A stretch of DNA of 64,000 nucleotides from Bacillus crepusculi (GTDB lineage: Bacteria; Bacillota; Bacilli; Bacillales; Bacillaceae), in the NCBI RefSeq assembly GCF_014764715.1, contig NZ_JACXXE010000007.1, positions 141,593-205,592 of the forward strand, in the 5' to 3' direction. Every line of letters begins with the position of its first letter. Position 1 is the first letter of the stretch. Of this stretch, positions 27,953 through 37,221 are shown in pieces. The translations under genes were made by a program, and so were the position numbers. The notes under the pieces are model-generated. The model was not told the DNA's origin. It did not search any database and saw nothing but the letters and a program-made list of their open reading frames with translations.

Positions 27953-28471
27953 ATGGGTAAGAAAATTGCAGTTGTATTAACAGATTACTTTGAGGATGTT
28001 GAATTCACCGAGCCTGCAAAAGCCTTTAAAGACGCAGGCCATGAAATCACAGTCATTGAAAACGAAAAAGGCAAAACAGTGAAAGGGAAGCAAGGAGAGG
28101 CAGAAGTAAGAGTGGATGCGTCCATTGATAACGTGAAGCCGGAAGACTTCGATGCACTTCTGATTCCTGGCGGTTTCTCACCAGACATTTTGCGTGCAGA
28201 TGATCGCTACGTTCAATTTACAAAAGCATTTATGGACGAGAAAAAACCAGTATTTGCGATCTGCCACGGACCGCAATTGCTCATTACAGCGAAGACGCTC
28301 GAAGGCAGAGGAGCAACTGGCTATACATCCATTCAAGTAGATATGGAAAACGCAGGCGCCAAATTTAAAGACGAAGAAGTTGTCGTTTGTCAGGATCAGC
28401 TTGTGACAAGCCGGACACCTGATGATATTCCAGCATTTAACCGTGAATCATTAAAACTGCTTGCGAAATAA
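27953..28471 (+). CDS. yfkM: DJ-1/PfpI-family general stress protein 18
   Basis: A 172-residue DJ-1/PfpI/YajL-type protein. The nucleophile elbow is AICHGPQ with C104-H105, and the supporting glutamate is E17 in DVEFTEP. Family members act as protein/nucleotide deglycases or holdase-type stress proteins; which activity applies is not settled. The ATG at 27953 follows AGGAGGG; an upstream in-frame GTG at 27920 has no site. A SigB-type promoter precedes it, so expression under heat, salt or ethanol stress is expected. Confidence 0.93.
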   Translation: MGKKIAVVLTDYFEDVEFTEPAKAFKDAGHEITVIENEKGKTVKGKQGEAEVRVDASIDNVKPEDFDALLIPGGFSPDILRADDRYVQFTKAFMDEKKPVFAICHGPQLLITAKTLEGRGATGYTSIQVDMENAGAKFKDEEVVVCQDQLVTSRTPDDIPAFNRESLKLLAK

Positions 28472-28491
28472 GGAGTAGTTATGACAGGATA

Positions 28492-28526
28492 AAAAAGCCA
28501 GCACCTTGCGGGGGTGCTGGCTTTTT
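28492..28526. terminator. terminator of yfkM (bidirectional)
   Basis: AAAAAGCCAGCACC and GGTGCTGGCTTTTT pair perfectly; T tracts follow on both strands, so it can also stop transcripts from the convergent yfkK. Confidence 0.88.
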
Positions 28527-28581
28527 CTTCATGATTTAAGGAAACTCCTGGCAGACCGCAAAGAAGGTCCCTGATGCATCA

Positions 28582-28806
28582 TTATTTTCTTAAGTTTTTC
28601 AGTTCGCTTGCGATGGCTTGCATTTCACTTGGGCTGAATGAAGATTTTTTCATCACCATTTGGTGAAGAAATTCGATATCTTCGTACTTGTCTGGACTGA
28701 AGTCCTCGGCTTTGATGACCCCAATGTTCAGCATATTTAACTTTTGCGAAATGTCTTCAATCAGCTGATTGACTTCAGCCGCTTTTTGCTCTGACAAGGG
28801 CGGCAC
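28582..28806 (-). CDS. yfkK: DUF1128/UPF0435 protein YfkK
   Basis: A 74-residue helical protein with the family core [16 protein letters not shown] and [16 protein letters not shown]. Function unknown. Two starts are possible: GTG at 28806 (AGGA six bases before) or TTG at 28797 (AAAGGA ten bases before); the second would give 71 residues, which I recall as the length of B. subtilis YfkK. Position between yfkM and yfkJ agrees with B. subtilis. Confidence 0.82.
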   Translation of the reverse strand: MPPLSEQKAAEVNQLIEDISQKLNMLNIGVIKAEDFSPDKYEDIEFLHQMVMKKSSFSPSEMQAIASELKNLRK

Positions 28807-28874
28807 GTCCTTTCCTACATATGTGTCGAATAATATGTCTATTTTAACAGAAATGAAAAAGAATAAAAGGGCTA

Positions 28875-30230
28875 TTAAGACGACACGGAGATGTTTTTCT
28901 CCTTTTTCTCCTGCTTGATCTTCTCAATGATTCGTTTCGATTCAAACACGACAACCCCTGATAAACCAATCAGTCCAATTAAGTTTGGAATGGCCATCAG
29001 CCCATTGAGCATATCTGCCAAGCCCCATACGAAGTCATTCTTAAATACGGCACCGAAAAAGACGGCCATCACAAACACGATCCGATAATACATGACATAC
29101 GAATCCTTCGCCAAATATGTAAAGCATTTCTCTCCATAATACGACCAGCCAATGATGGTTGAATAAGCAAACAAAAGTAGCCCGATTGCCACAATGGTTG
29201 AACCGATTGGACCAAGAAAATGAGCAAAGGATACAGAGGTCAGGGCATCGCTTTTTTCTGTTAAATACATATCTGCCATGACAATGGTGATACCAGTAAT
29301 AGAACAAACAATGATTGTATCAATAAATACTTGTGTCATAGATACGAGAGCTTGCCTTGCAGGCATATCCGTTTTGGCAGCAGCTGCCGCAATTGGTGCG
29401 GATCCAAGACCTGCTTCGTTTGAAAAGACTCCTCGTGCTACACCCCAGCGAATGACAGTTCCAATGGCACCGCCTGCCACGGCTTGACCAGTAAAGGCAT
29501 CAGAGAAAATGAGACCAACTGCTCCCGGCACAAGATCAGCATTCATGACAAGAATGATGAGTCCGCAAATGACATAAAATAAAGCCATGACTGGTACAAA
29601 AATAGATGTGACACGGCCGATGCTTTTAATTCCCCCTAAAATGACAAGTGCCGTAAAAGCCGTAATGATGATACCTGTCACCCAGGTTGGAATTTGAAAG
29701 GTGGAATTCATAACCCCTGAGATTGAATTTGATTGCACTAGGTTGCCGATTCCAAAGGCAGCACTGGCACCAAAAACGGCAAATAGCACCCCGAGCCATT
29801 TTTGCTTCAAGCCATGCTCTAAATAATACATAGGGCCACCAGACATTTCACCTTTTTCATTTTTGACCCGGTATTTAACGGCAAGAACAGCTTCCGCAAA
29901 TTTAGTGGCCATCCCGAAAAATGCAGCAAACCACATCCAAAATACAGCACCAGGTCCACCAGCGATGACAGCTGAAGCAACACCTACGATATTCCCTGTA
30001 CCGACAGTTGCAGCAAGAGCCGTCATTAACGCTTGGAAATGGGAGATATCTCCTTCTGAAGTTTTGTCTTGTTTAGAAAAAGCGAGCTTTAAAGAATAAG
30101 GAAGTAATCTAATTTGAATGAAGAGAATCCGAAAGGTGAGGTATATTCCAGTACCAACAATTAAAATCAACAGGGGAGGCCCCCACAAAAAATTGTTCAT
30201 CGTCGTGACAAACTGCTCAATAATTCCCAT
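28875..30230 (-). CDS. AGCS-family sodium/alanine (glycine) symporter
   Basis: A 451-residue amino acid carrier with about eleven membrane helices. The AGCS signature [24 protein letters not shown] is visible in part ([18 protein letters not shown]), as are GGPMYYLE and the conserved [19 protein letters not shown] stretch. It imports alanine, glycine or serine (possibly glutamine) with Na+. AAAGGGGG at good spacing selects ATG 30230 over the TTG at 30233. It is inserted between yfkK and yfkJ relative to the B. subtilis order I recall. Substrate is not decidable. Confidence 0.88.
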   Translation of the reverse strand: MGIIEQFVTTMNNFLWGPPLLILIVGTGIYLTFRILFIQIRLLPYSLKLAFSKQDKTSEGDISHFQALMTALAATVGTGNIVGVASAVIAGGPGAVFWMWFAAFFGMATKFAEAVLAVKYRVKNEKGEMSGGPMYYLEHGLKQKWLGVLFAVFGASAAFGIGNLVQSNSISGVMNSTFQIPTWVTGIIITAFTALVILGGIKSIGRVTSIFVPVMALFYVICGLIILVMNADLVPGAVGLIFSDAFTGQAVAGGAIGTVIRWGVARGVFSNEAGLGSAPIAAAAAKTDMPARQALVSMTQVFIDTIIVCSITGITIVMADMYLTEKSDALTSVSFAHFLGPIGSTIVAIGLLLFAYSTIIGWSYYGEKCFTYLAKDSYVMYYRIVFVMAVFFGAVFKNDFVWGLADMLNGLMAIPNLIGLIGLSGVVVFESKRIIEKIKQEKKEKNISVSS

Positions 30231-30358
30231 CAAATATCCCCCTTTGTTTATGTAATTCTACTAAAGTTTCTCCTGTCTTTGTATATTTTGTCAATGCCGA
30301 TGAGAGCTTTTCTTGCAAAGTTTCCAAAAGAAAAAGGGCTTGGTATGATAGAGAAAAG

Positions 30359-30384
30359 GTTTTCGAAAGAGACTCTTAGGGAAA
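30359..30384 (+). promoter_or_regulatory. SigB-type promoter of yfkJ-yfkI-yfkH
   Basis: GTTTTC, 14 bases, GGGAAA fits the SigB consensus. It lies 20 bases before the yfkJ start. A general-stress response for this operon agrees with its known SigB control in B. subtilis. Confidence 0.7.
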
Positions 30385-30404
30385 AGATAGGAGGAGAATG
30401 AAGG

Positions 30405-30875
30405 ATGATTCATGTATTATTCGTGTGTCTTGGCAATATTTGCAGGTCACCGATGGCAGAGGCTATGTTTAGAAAACGAGTAGAAGATGAAGGGCTGAGT
30501 GAACACTTTGTCATTGATTCAGCAGGCATTGGCGGCTGGCATCAAGGCAGCCCTCCGCATGAGGGAACAAGAAAGCTGCTTGAAGAAAAAGGCATCAGCT
30601 ATGAAGGGATGACGGCAAGACAAATCATGGATGAGGACATCAAAACATACGATTATATCATTGCAATGGATGCTGAAAATGTAGGAGCACTCCGCAGTAT
30701 AGCCGGCTATGGGAAACATCACTTTATTGGCCGTCTTCTTGACTTTGTAGAAGACGACGATCGAGATGATGTGCCAGATCCTTATTACACAGGGAACTTC
30801 GAGGAAGTACATGATTTAATTGAAACAGGAATTGACCATTTTTTAACGTATGTAAAGAAAGAGAAACACCTTTAA
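30405..30875 (+). CDS. yfkJ: low-molecular-weight protein tyrosine phosphatase
   Basis: A 156-residue LMW-PTP. The P-loop is C8-LGNIC-R14-S15 and the general acid is D125 in DPYY. It dephosphorylates protein tyrosine (and possibly arginine) residues; in B. subtilis YfkJ is linked to ethanol and stress tolerance. AGGAGG precedes the ATG. First gene of an operon with yfkI and yfkH (gap of 20 bases), driven by a SigB-type promoter. Confidence 0.95.
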   Translation: MIHVLFVCLGNICRSPMAEAMFRKRVEDEGLSEHFVIDSAGIGGWHQGSPPHEGTRKLLEEKGISYEGMTARQIMDEDIKTYDYIIAMDAENVGALRSIAGYGKHHFIGRLLDFVEDDDRDDVPDPYYTGNFEEVHDLIETGIDHFLTYVKKEKHL

Positions 30876-30895
30876 CTGAAAGGAGATCAGACGAG

Positions 30896-31228
30896 ATGGA
30901 AGAGAAAAATCAAATCGTGCTTCGAGGAGCTCTTATAGGAGCTGCGTGCGGTGCATTGCTGACATTATTTCATCGACCAACGAGAATCGCGCTCAAAGAC
31001 AAATGGAATGACTGCCAGCAAAAGCTGGAAGAATACCGGCAAGAGCCAGGCAGAGTATCTGCTTGTGTGAAAGAAAAAATGGAAGAAACGAAGCAGCTGA
31101 TGCGAACGGTCTCAGATGATTTGTCATTTTTAAATGAGCAGGTGAATCAGTTAAAGGAAACAACCCCAAAGGTATTAGAAATTATTGAAGAAACAAAGGA
31201 TCACTTTCGATCTAAACCGAAAGATTGA
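30896..31228 (+). CDS. yfkI: YtxH-like stress protein YfkI
   Basis: A 110-residue protein with one N-terminal hydrophobic helix rich in Gly/Ala (residues 8-24, LRGALIGAACGALLTLF), then a long charged coiled coil. This layout is that of YtxH/GvpP-type general stress proteins. GAAAGGAG fixes the start. It lies between yfkJ and yfkH in one operon. Role unknown; likely a membrane-tethered helical protein on the inner face. Confidence 0.85.
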   Translation: MEEKNQIVLRGALIGAACGALLTLFHRPTRIALKDKWNDCQQKLEEYRQEPGRVSACVKEKMEETKQLMRTVSDDLSFLNEQVNQLKETTPKVLEIIEETKDHFRSKPKD

Positions 31229-31246
31229 TCATTGGAGATGAGGCGT

Positions 31247-32065
31247 ATGGGTTTTGTAAAAGCGTTAATTGAACGCTTTTTGCTGCATGAAGGACCGGCA
31301 AAATCTGCTGAGCTTGCGTATTTCTTTTTGCTTTCATTATTTCCGTTTCTCATCTTCGTTTTGACGCTGGTTGGGTATTTGCCGCTGACGTCAAAGGATG
31401 TCCTAAACGTGATTTCTGGTTATGCGCCAGAGGGAGCGCTCTCGATGATTGAATCCATTGCCGAACAGACGTTGAATAACCGAAACGGCGGGTTATTGTC
31501 ATTCGGGATTATTGCCGCTCTTTGGTCTGCATCTAACGGCATTAATGCCGTCGTCAGAGCTTTTAACCATGCTTACGAAGTTGAGGAAAATCGTTCCTTC
31601 ATTCTCGTACGTTTAACATCGATTATCTTAACGATTGCGATGGTTTTGACCATTATTTTTGCCTTAATGCTGCCTGTCTTCGGAAAAGAACTTGGCTTAT
31701 TTGTGGCTAAATTAGTCGGGCAGTCAGATGCCTTTCTCACTATTTGGACTGCCATGAGATGGATCATTAGCCCGCTGATTTTATTGTTTGTTTTTACATC
31801 TTTGTACTATTTTGCTCCAAACATCAGGCTGAAACTGAAATTTGTTCTGCCAGGCGCAATTTTTGCGTCGATTGGATGGATTCTGGTCAGCATGCTGTTC
31901 TCATTTTACGTAGGCGAATTTGCCAACTACAGTGCAATGTACGGAAGCATCGGGGGAATCATTATTTTGATGATCTGGTTTTATTTAACCGGCATTATGA
32001 TTATCCTCGGAGGCGAGCTCAATGCGCTTTTACATAAGCGTAAAATCGTACCAGGCAAGCTGTAA
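31247..32065 (+). CDS. yfkH: YihY/BrkB-family membrane protein YfkH
   Basis: A 272-residue integral membrane protein with six hydrophobic segments. The family N-terminus KSAELAYFFLLSLFPFLIF and the internal LWSASNGINAVVRAFN are visible. Once called 'ribonuclease BN' by error; real function is unknown, possibly transport or envelope integrity. Of three nearby in-frame starts (31232 TTG, 31238 ATG, 31247 ATG) the last is preferred: GGAG lies nine bases before it and it gives the typical MGFVKAL start. Last gene of the stress operon. Confidence 0.88.
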   Translation: MGFVKALIERFLLHEGPAKSAELAYFFLLSLFPFLIFVLTLVGYLPLTSKDVLNVISGYAPEGALSMIESIAEQTLNNRNGGLLSFGIIAALWSASNGINAVVRAFNHAYEVEENRSFILVRLTSIILTIAMVLTIIFALMLPVFGKELGLFVAKLVGQSDAFLTIWTAMRWIISPLILLFVFTSLYYFAPNIRLKLKFVLPGAIFASIGWILVSMLFSFYVGEFANYSAMYGSIGGIIILMIWFYLTGIMIILGGELNALLHKRKIVPGKL

Positions 32066-32128
32066 AGAAAACAGGGCATCCTAAAGAAGAACGAACATGT
32101 TCAATCTTGATGGATGGGGGAACCACAT

Positions 32129-32236
32129 ATGTCCAAACAATCGAAAAAAGGCGGAAGCAACACAAAACAAAACAAAGGCCATCAGCCAAAGCACAAAACA
32201 AGCGGCAGTGCGAACGGACAAAATGGATACCATTAA
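32129..32236 (+). CDS. 35-residue basic small protein
   Basis: A short gene with ATG, strong site GGATGGGGG eight bases before, and a terminator directly after. The product is hydrophilic and rich in Lys, Gly, Asn, Gln and Ser (MSKQSKKGGSNTKQNKGH, ending NGYH). Such composition is typical of small spore-associated or nucleic-acid-binding Bacillus proteins, but I do not recognise it as a named SASP. No hydrophobic residues for folding, so probably disordered. Confidence 0.65.
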   Translation: MSKQSKKGGSNTKQNKGHQPKHKTSGSANGQNGYH

Positions 32237-32240
32237 ATGA

Positions 32241-32275
32241 AAAAAGCTCCTCTGCATGGCGCAGGGGAGCTTTTT
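32241..32275. terminator. bidirectional terminator after the 35-residue gene
   Basis: AAAAAGCTCCTCTGC and GCAGGGGAGCTTTTT pair with one mismatch around a 5-base loop; T runs on both strands serve the plus gene and the convergent acetyltransferase gene. Confidence 0.88.
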
Positions 32276-32278
32276 ATT

Positions 32279-32779
32279 TTAACGTCGTATATATCGTTTA
32301 AGGACAAAGGCTGTATCAGTCTTGGGCTGATAGTGAGGGTCGAGCTGGAACCCGGCTTTCATCGCTACACGTTCACTTCGAACATGACCAACAGGACAAA
32401 AAATGTCAAATCCATCAAGTTCATGGGCAAATTCTTCTGTCATATATTTCACTGTTTTCGTCACGATACCTTGCCCTTGCGCGTCCTGATGAATCCAATA
32501 ACCGATATTGCCTATATTCTGATAAAACGTCAGGCGGAACACACCGATTAATTGCTTGTTCAGCTTGATGCCAGCTTCTATCCCTTTTTGTTCAGCGTAG
32601 ACGTTGTGAGTCGATTGAATAAACGTTTTGACATCTTCTATGCCTTTGCAGCGATGAACCCAAGGCAGCCATTTTCCTAAGTGAGTCTTATTCTCTTGAA
32701 TGAGGGTAAATAAGATGTCCGCCTCATCTAATTGCAAAGTTTCCAAAGTCAATTCATTTGTGATCCCATAAGTAAACAA
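32279..32779 (-). CDS. GNAT acetyltransferase, RimJ/RimL type
   Basis: A 166-residue acetyltransferase of the ribosomal-protein-serine acetyltransferase branch. The acetyl-CoA loop appears as QDAQGQGIVTKTVKYM and the N-terminal substrate part as NKTHLGKWLPWV. Related Bacillus proteins include YdaF. It starts at TTG (32779) behind a strong GGAGGGGGGAAG. Substrate unknown: ribosomal proteins, antibiotics or small amines are all possible. Confidence 0.85.
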   Translation of the reverse strand: MFTYGITNELTLETLQLDEADILFTLIQENKTHLGKWLPWVHRCKGIEDVKTFIQSTHNVYAEQKGIEAGIKLNKQLIGVFRLTFYQNIGNIGYWIHQDAQGQGIVTKTVKYMTEEFAHELDGFDIFCPVGHVRSERVAMKAGFQLDPHYQPKTDTAFVLKRYIRR

Positions 32780-32797
32780 AAGCTTCCCCCCTCCATT

Positions 32798-33961
32798 TTA
32801 ATGAGATTCCGCCACTGCTGTCGTTTTCCCAAATCGAACGCAGCAAAACACAAATAAAATCACGATGCTGACAAGGTAAAGTAAATTCATCCCCTCAAAC
32901 GTTTGAACAAAGATGCCTCCAAGAACTGGTCCAAGAATACTGCCTGCACTAAACGCCATCCCGCACATTAAATTACCGGCAGGAAGCAGATGCTTTGGCA
33001 ATAAGTCGGTCATATAACTGATGCCAAGTGAGAAGGTGGAGCCTACAGCCATTCCGGCAATAAAGAAACAAATCGCCACAGCCAAAACCGATTGAATAAA
33101 AATCCCTGCCAAAAGGAAAAAGAATGATCCAGCGAGTGTGACACATAAAATGATGCGGCGTCTGCCAAACCGGTCGCTCAGCATCCCGAGAGGCAGCTGA
33201 AAGACAATGCTTCCAATGGCAAACGCAGGTAAAATAAATGCAACAGCATCTATCGTCACCCCGCTTCTAAGTGCATACACAGGGAAGTTACTATTGAGCG
33301 TCGTTTCTAAAAACCCATAGCAAAAGGGCATCATAAAGGCGACCCAGCCAAATTGAAAAGCTTTTTTAAAGCGCTTCAAACTGGTTGTCTGCTCTGATGT
33401 CTGCACTTCGCCCGTATCTGGATATGTATTTTTTAACACAAACACAAGCAGCCAAATACTTAAACTAACGGCCCCAGAAACGATAAAGGGTAAAGATGGA
33501 TTGATCTCAATGAGTGGCGTTAAAAAAGGCCCAGCGGCAAAACCGAGTCCAAAGGATAACCCGTACAAGGAAATATTTCGTCCACGATTTCTAGATGACG
33601 ACGCATAGGTCACCCACGTCTGTGTGGAGAAATGTAGCATATGGTCACCAATCCCGATCATAAGCCGTAGGAAGAACCAGACGACATAAGATTCAAAAAA
33701 CACAAAGCTAAATAAGCTCAAAAAGACAGCAGCGCCTCCAATGACGATTAATGGCTTAAACCCAAACCGGCGAAGCGGTGCTTCCATAAAAGGAGACGCA
33801 AGCAGCACGCCGAGATATAAGCCCGTGGCATGCAGTCCGTTTAACGTAGGAGAAGTGCCGGCATGTTCGAAAATAATCGAAATGACAGGCAGTAACGCTC
33901 CCTGTGAAAAGCCCGATACAGATACAAGTAAAATTAAAATCATAAAATGAATTCTCGACAT
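32798..33961 (-). CDS. yfkF: MFS transporter YfkF
   Basis: A 387-residue major facilitator with twelve predicted helices. The conserved loop between helices 2 and 3 is RRFGFKPLIVIGG, with the second-half copy MLSDRFGRRRIILC. Probably a drug or small-molecule exporter of the DHA1 type; substrate unknown. AAGGAG fixes the ATG. It lies 18 bases upstream of the acetyltransferase gene on the same strand, so the two may be co-transcribed. It occupies the yfkF position of B. subtilis. Confidence 0.85.
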   Translation of the reverse strand: MSRIHFMILILLVSVSGFSQGALLPVISIIFEHAGTSPTLNGLHATGLYLGVLLASPFMEAPLRRFGFKPLIVIGGAAVFLSLFSFVFFESYVVWFFLRLMIGIGDHMLHFSTQTWVTYASSSRNRGRNISLYGLSFGLGFAAGPFLTPLIEINPSLPFIVSGAVSLSIWLLVFVLKNTYPDTGEVQTSEQTTSLKRFKKAFQFGWVAFMMPFCYGFLETTLNSNFPVYALRSGVTIDAVAFILPAFAIGSIVFQLPLGMLSDRFGRRRIILCVTLAGSFFFLLAGIFIQSVLAVAICFFIAGMAVGSTFSLGISYMTDLLPKHLLPAGNLMCGMAFSAGSILGPVLGGIFVQTFEGMNLLYLVSIVILFVFCCVRFGKTTAVAESH

Positions 33962-34036
33962 AAGAAGCTCCTTACAAGTTCATGCTTTCATCGTACAATG
34001 GAACCATAGGGGTTTCAATAGAAAGGTGGTAAAGGA

Positions 34037-34408
34037 ATGAAGCTGACATACGACAATGATCGGTGGGTGGCACATGCCGATTACGGGCAACTGCATATTT
34101 CAGGAAAAGAAGAAGGGGGATACCGGCCATATCAATTGTTCACCGCAGCGATTGCAGGCTGCTTTGGAGAAATGCTTACTCATGTTTGCCGGAAAAAACG
34201 AATATCCTATGAAGGGCTCACCATCACATCTGAAACGACAAGAGCAGGAGCTGTCAACAACATTTCCCGCATTCATTTACATATTTTATTTGAAAACATC
34301 AGCATATCGAATGAACAAATAGATAAAGTGATAAAGCTTGCATTGAAGCATTGTTCGATGGTGCAGTCCGTAAAAGGAAAGATTGAGATCACCTTCTCAC
34401 ACGAGTGA
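34037..34408 (+). CDS. OsmC/Ohr-family protein
   Basis: A 123-residue OsmC-fold protein. The two family cysteines are present: AGCFGEML (helix, peroxidatic position) and KHCSMVQSVKG (resolving position), consistent with a thiol-dependent peroxidase-like activity on organic hydroperoxides. The short form resembles YhfA-type members rather than OhrA. It lies divergent from yfkF and 70 bases before chaA, possibly in one transcript. Confidence 0.85.
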   Translation: MKLTYDNDRWVAHADYGQLHISGKEEGGYRPYQLFTAAIAGCFGEMLTHVCRKKRISYEGLTITSETTRAGAVNNISRIHLHILFENISISNEQIDKVIKLALKHCSMVQSVKGKIEITFSHE

Positions 34409-34478
34409 AACTACATGTATACGAAGCCGGCACTCACGAAAGAATAACAGTCAGACAGATGTAAAGGAGAATGGCTGT

Positions 34479-35540
34479 ATGAATCGTTTGTTTCTTGTGA
34501 TTGTCGCAATCGGTGTTCCGCTATCTGTGATTGGCAGTTTTCTTCATTTCCCGCAGGTCGTCATGTTTGCCGTTTATTGTATCGCAATTATCGGTCTTGC
34601 TAGTTTTATGGGAAGAGCCACAGAAAGTCTTGCCATCATTGCGGGACCAAGAATTGGCGGATTATTAAACGCCACATTTGGAAATGCAGTGGAGTTAATC
34701 ATTTCGTTTTTTGCATTAAAGCAAGGATTGACGGCAATTGTTCTTGCTTCATTAACTGGATCGGTCATCGGGAATTTACTGCTTGTGGCAGGGCTGTCTT
34801 TTTTCGTTGGCGGGTTAAAATATAAACGCCAAGTGTTCAATGTCCATGATGCAAGGCACAACTCCGGCTTGCTCATGTTTGCGATCATTGTGGCGTTTGT
34901 CATTCCAGAGGTGTTTTCGATGGAGATGCCAGAGGATCGACAATTTGTTTTAAGTATTGGCATTAGCATTGTCATGATTTTGCTTTATGTTGCAGCGCTT
35001 TATTTCAAGCTGGTGAGCCATCGTGGTGTCTATGTCGCCAAGCAGGAGAGTATGGAAGGTCAAGCAGAGGAAGAAACACCTGAATGGTCCGGGAAGTTTG
35101 CCACTGTGATTTTGCTGCTTGCGACCATTGCAGTTGCGTACATTTCAGAACGGCTCGTTCATACATTTGATACGGTGGGAGAGCAATTTGGCTGGAGTGA
35201 GCTGTTTATCGGGGTCATTATTGTCGCCATCGTCGGCAATGCAGCAGAGCATGCCTCTGCTGTCATCATGGCGTATAAAAACAAAATGGATGTAGCAGTG
35301 GAAATTGCCTTTGGCTCCACCCTTCAGGTTGCGATGATGGTTGCGCCAATTCTTGTCATCAGCTCGCTTTTTTTCGATAAACAGATGCCGCTTATTTTCT
35401 CCTTACCAGAACTGATTGCGATGGCATCCTCTGTGTTACTCACGGTCATTTTATCAAATGACGGTGATACAAACTGGTTTGAAGGCGCCACATTACTCGC
35501 TGCCTATTTCATTATGGCGATTGGATTTTTCCTTTTATAA
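34479..35540 (+). CDS. chaA: Ca2+/H+ (K+) antiporter ChaA
   Basis: A 353-residue cation/proton exchanger of the CaCA superfamily, CAX branch, with eleven helices in two inverted halves. The ion-binding alpha repeats are GNAVELIISFFALKQG (first half) and GNAAEHASAVIMAYKNK (second half), each with the essential Glu. It exports calcium in exchange for protons. The ATG at 34479 follows AAAGGAG; the open frame upstream of it is non-coding leader. Equivalent to B. subtilis YfkE. Confidence 0.93.
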   Translation: MNRLFLVIVAIGVPLSVIGSFLHFPQVVMFAVYCIAIIGLASFMGRATESLAIIAGPRIGGLLNATFGNAVELIISFFALKQGLTAIVLASLTGSVIGNLLLVAGLSFFVGGLKYKRQVFNVHDARHNSGLLMFAIIVAFVIPEVFSMEMPEDRQFVLSIGISIVMILLYVAALYFKLVSHRGVYVAKQESMEGQAEEETPEWSGKFATVILLLATIAVAYISERLVHTFDTVGEQFGWSELFIGVIIVAIVGNAAEHASAVIMAYKNKMDVAVEIAFGSTLQVAMMVAPILVISSLFFDKQMPLIFSLPELIAMASSVLLTVILSNDGDTNWFEGATLLAAYFIMAIGFFLL

Positions 35541-35607
35541 TCTTTTGTGGATAAGGGACGTCTTTCGGGAAAATACTATGGAAAAATGAATGAGAAAGAG
35601 TGATGAT

Positions 35608-36390
35608 ATGAAAAAGATGCCCCGCATCATGTTTGTTGTTCTCTTATCCTTAAGTTTTCTATACAGCCTTTCAGCAGAGGCGGCGAAGCCATTTAAGGTG
35701 CCATCCTCTGTCGCCAGTATTTCAAAGGAAAATACGTATCCAAATGCGTCACAAGATCAACCGTTGCTCCAACCAAGCGAGCTGACGGCTGAATTATTTA
35801 AAACAACAAGTGTACCAATTGAAAATACACATTTGATTAAAATGCTGAATGAATCCAGCATCTCAGGTACACCGCTAGCAGTTGGCTACAGGGCAACGAT
35901 TTTTCTTGGAAGATGGGCACTCAGCTACGATTCAAACGAAACCGTCGCCAATTGGGAATACAAAAAAGTGAACACGAATCACATTGATAACAGAGGCGGA
36001 AACAAAACAGCCATCGGCAAATATGTGCAAAAGCAGCAAGTAAAAGTAAGTGGAGGCCTCACAGCAAAAGTACCAAACCCAGAAGATGTGAAAACATTGA
36101 TGATGCAAAAAGCCATTCAAAAAACAAAGCTGCCCCTCGCCTTCGACACAGTGATTGGTGCAGGAACAAAGCGAGATCAGTCTTACCATGTTTCTCCGAA
36201 AAAAGCAGCTTCGCTTCATGCCTATGCACCAGCCATTAACGAAAAAGGGAAGGTCACATACGGAGAAGTGTACCTTGTACTCAAAGGAAACAAACGCAAA
36301 CTCGTCGTGAAAAACGTGACCTCACAAGGAATCGGCGCTTGGATCCCTGTTCAGGATCACCTGACGTTTGGGTTTCAAGGGATGAATTAA
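35608..36390 (+). CDS. yfkD: secreted/membrane-anchored YfkD-family protein
   Basis: A 260-residue exported protein. Residues 1-24 are a signal sequence (KKMPR then a hydrophobic core, SAEAAKP). The remainder is YfkD-type, with FLGRWALSYDSNETVANWEY and a C-terminal GIGAWIPVQDHLTFGFQG. Function unknown; the gene is confined to Bacillus. The site before ATG 35608 is weak (GAAAGAGTGAT); an in-frame ATG at 35590 is an alternative adding six residues. It follows chaA by 67 bases. Confidence 0.85.
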   Translation: MKKMPRIMFVVLLSLSFLYSLSAEAAKPFKVPSSVASISKENTYPNASQDQPLLQPSELTAELFKTTSVPIENTHLIKMLNESSISGTPLAVGYRATIFLGRWALSYDSNETVANWEYKKVNTNHIDNRGGNKTAIGKYVQKQQVKVSGGLTAKVPNPEDVKTLMMQKAIQKTKLPLAFDTVIGAGTKRDQSYHVSPKKAASLHAYAPAINEKGKVTYGEVYLVLKGNKRKLVVKNVTSQGIGAWIPVQDHLTFGFQGMN

Positions 36391-36432
36391 AACAGTCATC
36401 TCCTCTTATCAAGGGGAGATGACTGTTTTTTT
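36391..36432 (+). terminator. terminator of yfkD
   Basis: AACAGTCATCTCC and GGAGATGACTGTT pair perfectly around an 11-base loop, followed by T residues. Confidence 0.88.
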
Positions 36433-36445
36433 GCTTTTTGAGAAA

Positions 36446-36495
36446 ATAAAAAAGCCATAGCAGCAGTTGAATGAACCAAACCACGACTATGGCTT
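36446..36495 (-). terminator. terminator of yeeN
   Basis: On the minus strand AAGCCATAG pairs with CTATGGCTT across a 26-base loop and is followed by a T-rich tract (A-rich 36446-36453 on plus). The long loop makes it a weaker call. Confidence 0.65.
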
Positions 36496-36501
36496 AAATT
36501 T

Positions 36502-37221
36502 TTATTCCCCTAAATCCACATTATGATAAACCTGCTGCACGTCTTCAAGCTCTTCTAATACATCGATTAGTTTCTCGAATTGTGCTTTAGATTCATCATC
36601 TAATGTCACTTCGTTTTGAGGAAGCATGGTGATTTCAGCGACAGTAAATTCTTCTACGCCTGCTTGTTTGAACGCTTCTTGTACTTGATGGAATTGATCT
36701 GGTTCAGCGTATACAATCACTGTTTCATCTTCTTCCATGATGTCACGTACATCAACATCTGCTTCCATTAAAAGCTCAAGCGTTTCTTCCTCGCTTTTCC
36801 CTTCGACACCGATGACAGCGGTTTGGTCAAACATGTAAGCAACAGACCCACTCACGCCCATGTTTCCACCGTTTTTCCCAAATGCCGCACGAACATCTGA
36901 CGCTGTACGGTTCACGTTATTGGTGAGGGCATCGACGATTACCATTGATCCGTTTGGACCAAATCCTTCGTAGCGCAGCTCATCGAAATTCTCTTCCGCA
37001 CCGCCTTTTGCTTTTTCAATGGCACGGTCTACAATGTGTTTTGGGACACTATATGTTTTTGCACGTTCTAGGACAAAACGAAGTGCTTGGTTTGATTCTG
37101 GGTTTGGCTCACCTTGTTTGGCAGCCACATAGATTTCACGCCCGAATTTTGCGTAAATACGACTTGTACTGGCATCCTTTGATGCTTTCTTTTCTTTAAT
37201 GTTGTTCCACTTACGACCCAT
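36502..37221 (-). CDS. yeeN: YebC/PmpR-family protein YeeN
   Basis: A 239-residue three-domain YebC/TACO1-type protein. The N-terminus [13 protein letters not shown] identifies the YeeN subgroup rather than Yrb[18 protein letters not shown] and the acidic C-terminal domain are typical. Once described as transcriptional regulators; recent work on the family shows a role in relieving ribosome stalling, for instance at proline stretches. The ATG at 37221 is preferred to the GTG at 37230 because it gives the conserved N-terminus. Equivalent gene lies elsewhere in B. subtilis. Confidence 0.92.
   Translation of the reverse strand: MGRKWNNIKEKKASKDASTSRIYAKFGREIYVAAKQGEPNPESNQALRFVLERAKTYSVPKHIVDRAIEKAKGGAEENFDELRYEGFGPNGSMVIVDALTNNVNRTASDVRAAFGKNGGNMGVSGSVAYMFDQTAVIGVEGKSEEETLELLMEADVDVRDIMEEDETVIVYAEPDQFHQVQEAFKQAGVEEFTVAEITMLPQNEVTLDDESKAQFEKLIDVLEELEDVQQVYHNVDLGE

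Noticed and set aside
28481..28492. Three-codon frame ATG ACA GGA TAA behind AGGAG after yfkM
   Set aside because: Too short to mean a gene; could be the relic of a start region, but nothing follows.
32089..32103. LexA-type box from GAACATGTTC
   Set aside because: The spacer between GAAC and GTTC is two bases, not the four needed for the Bacillus LexA site.
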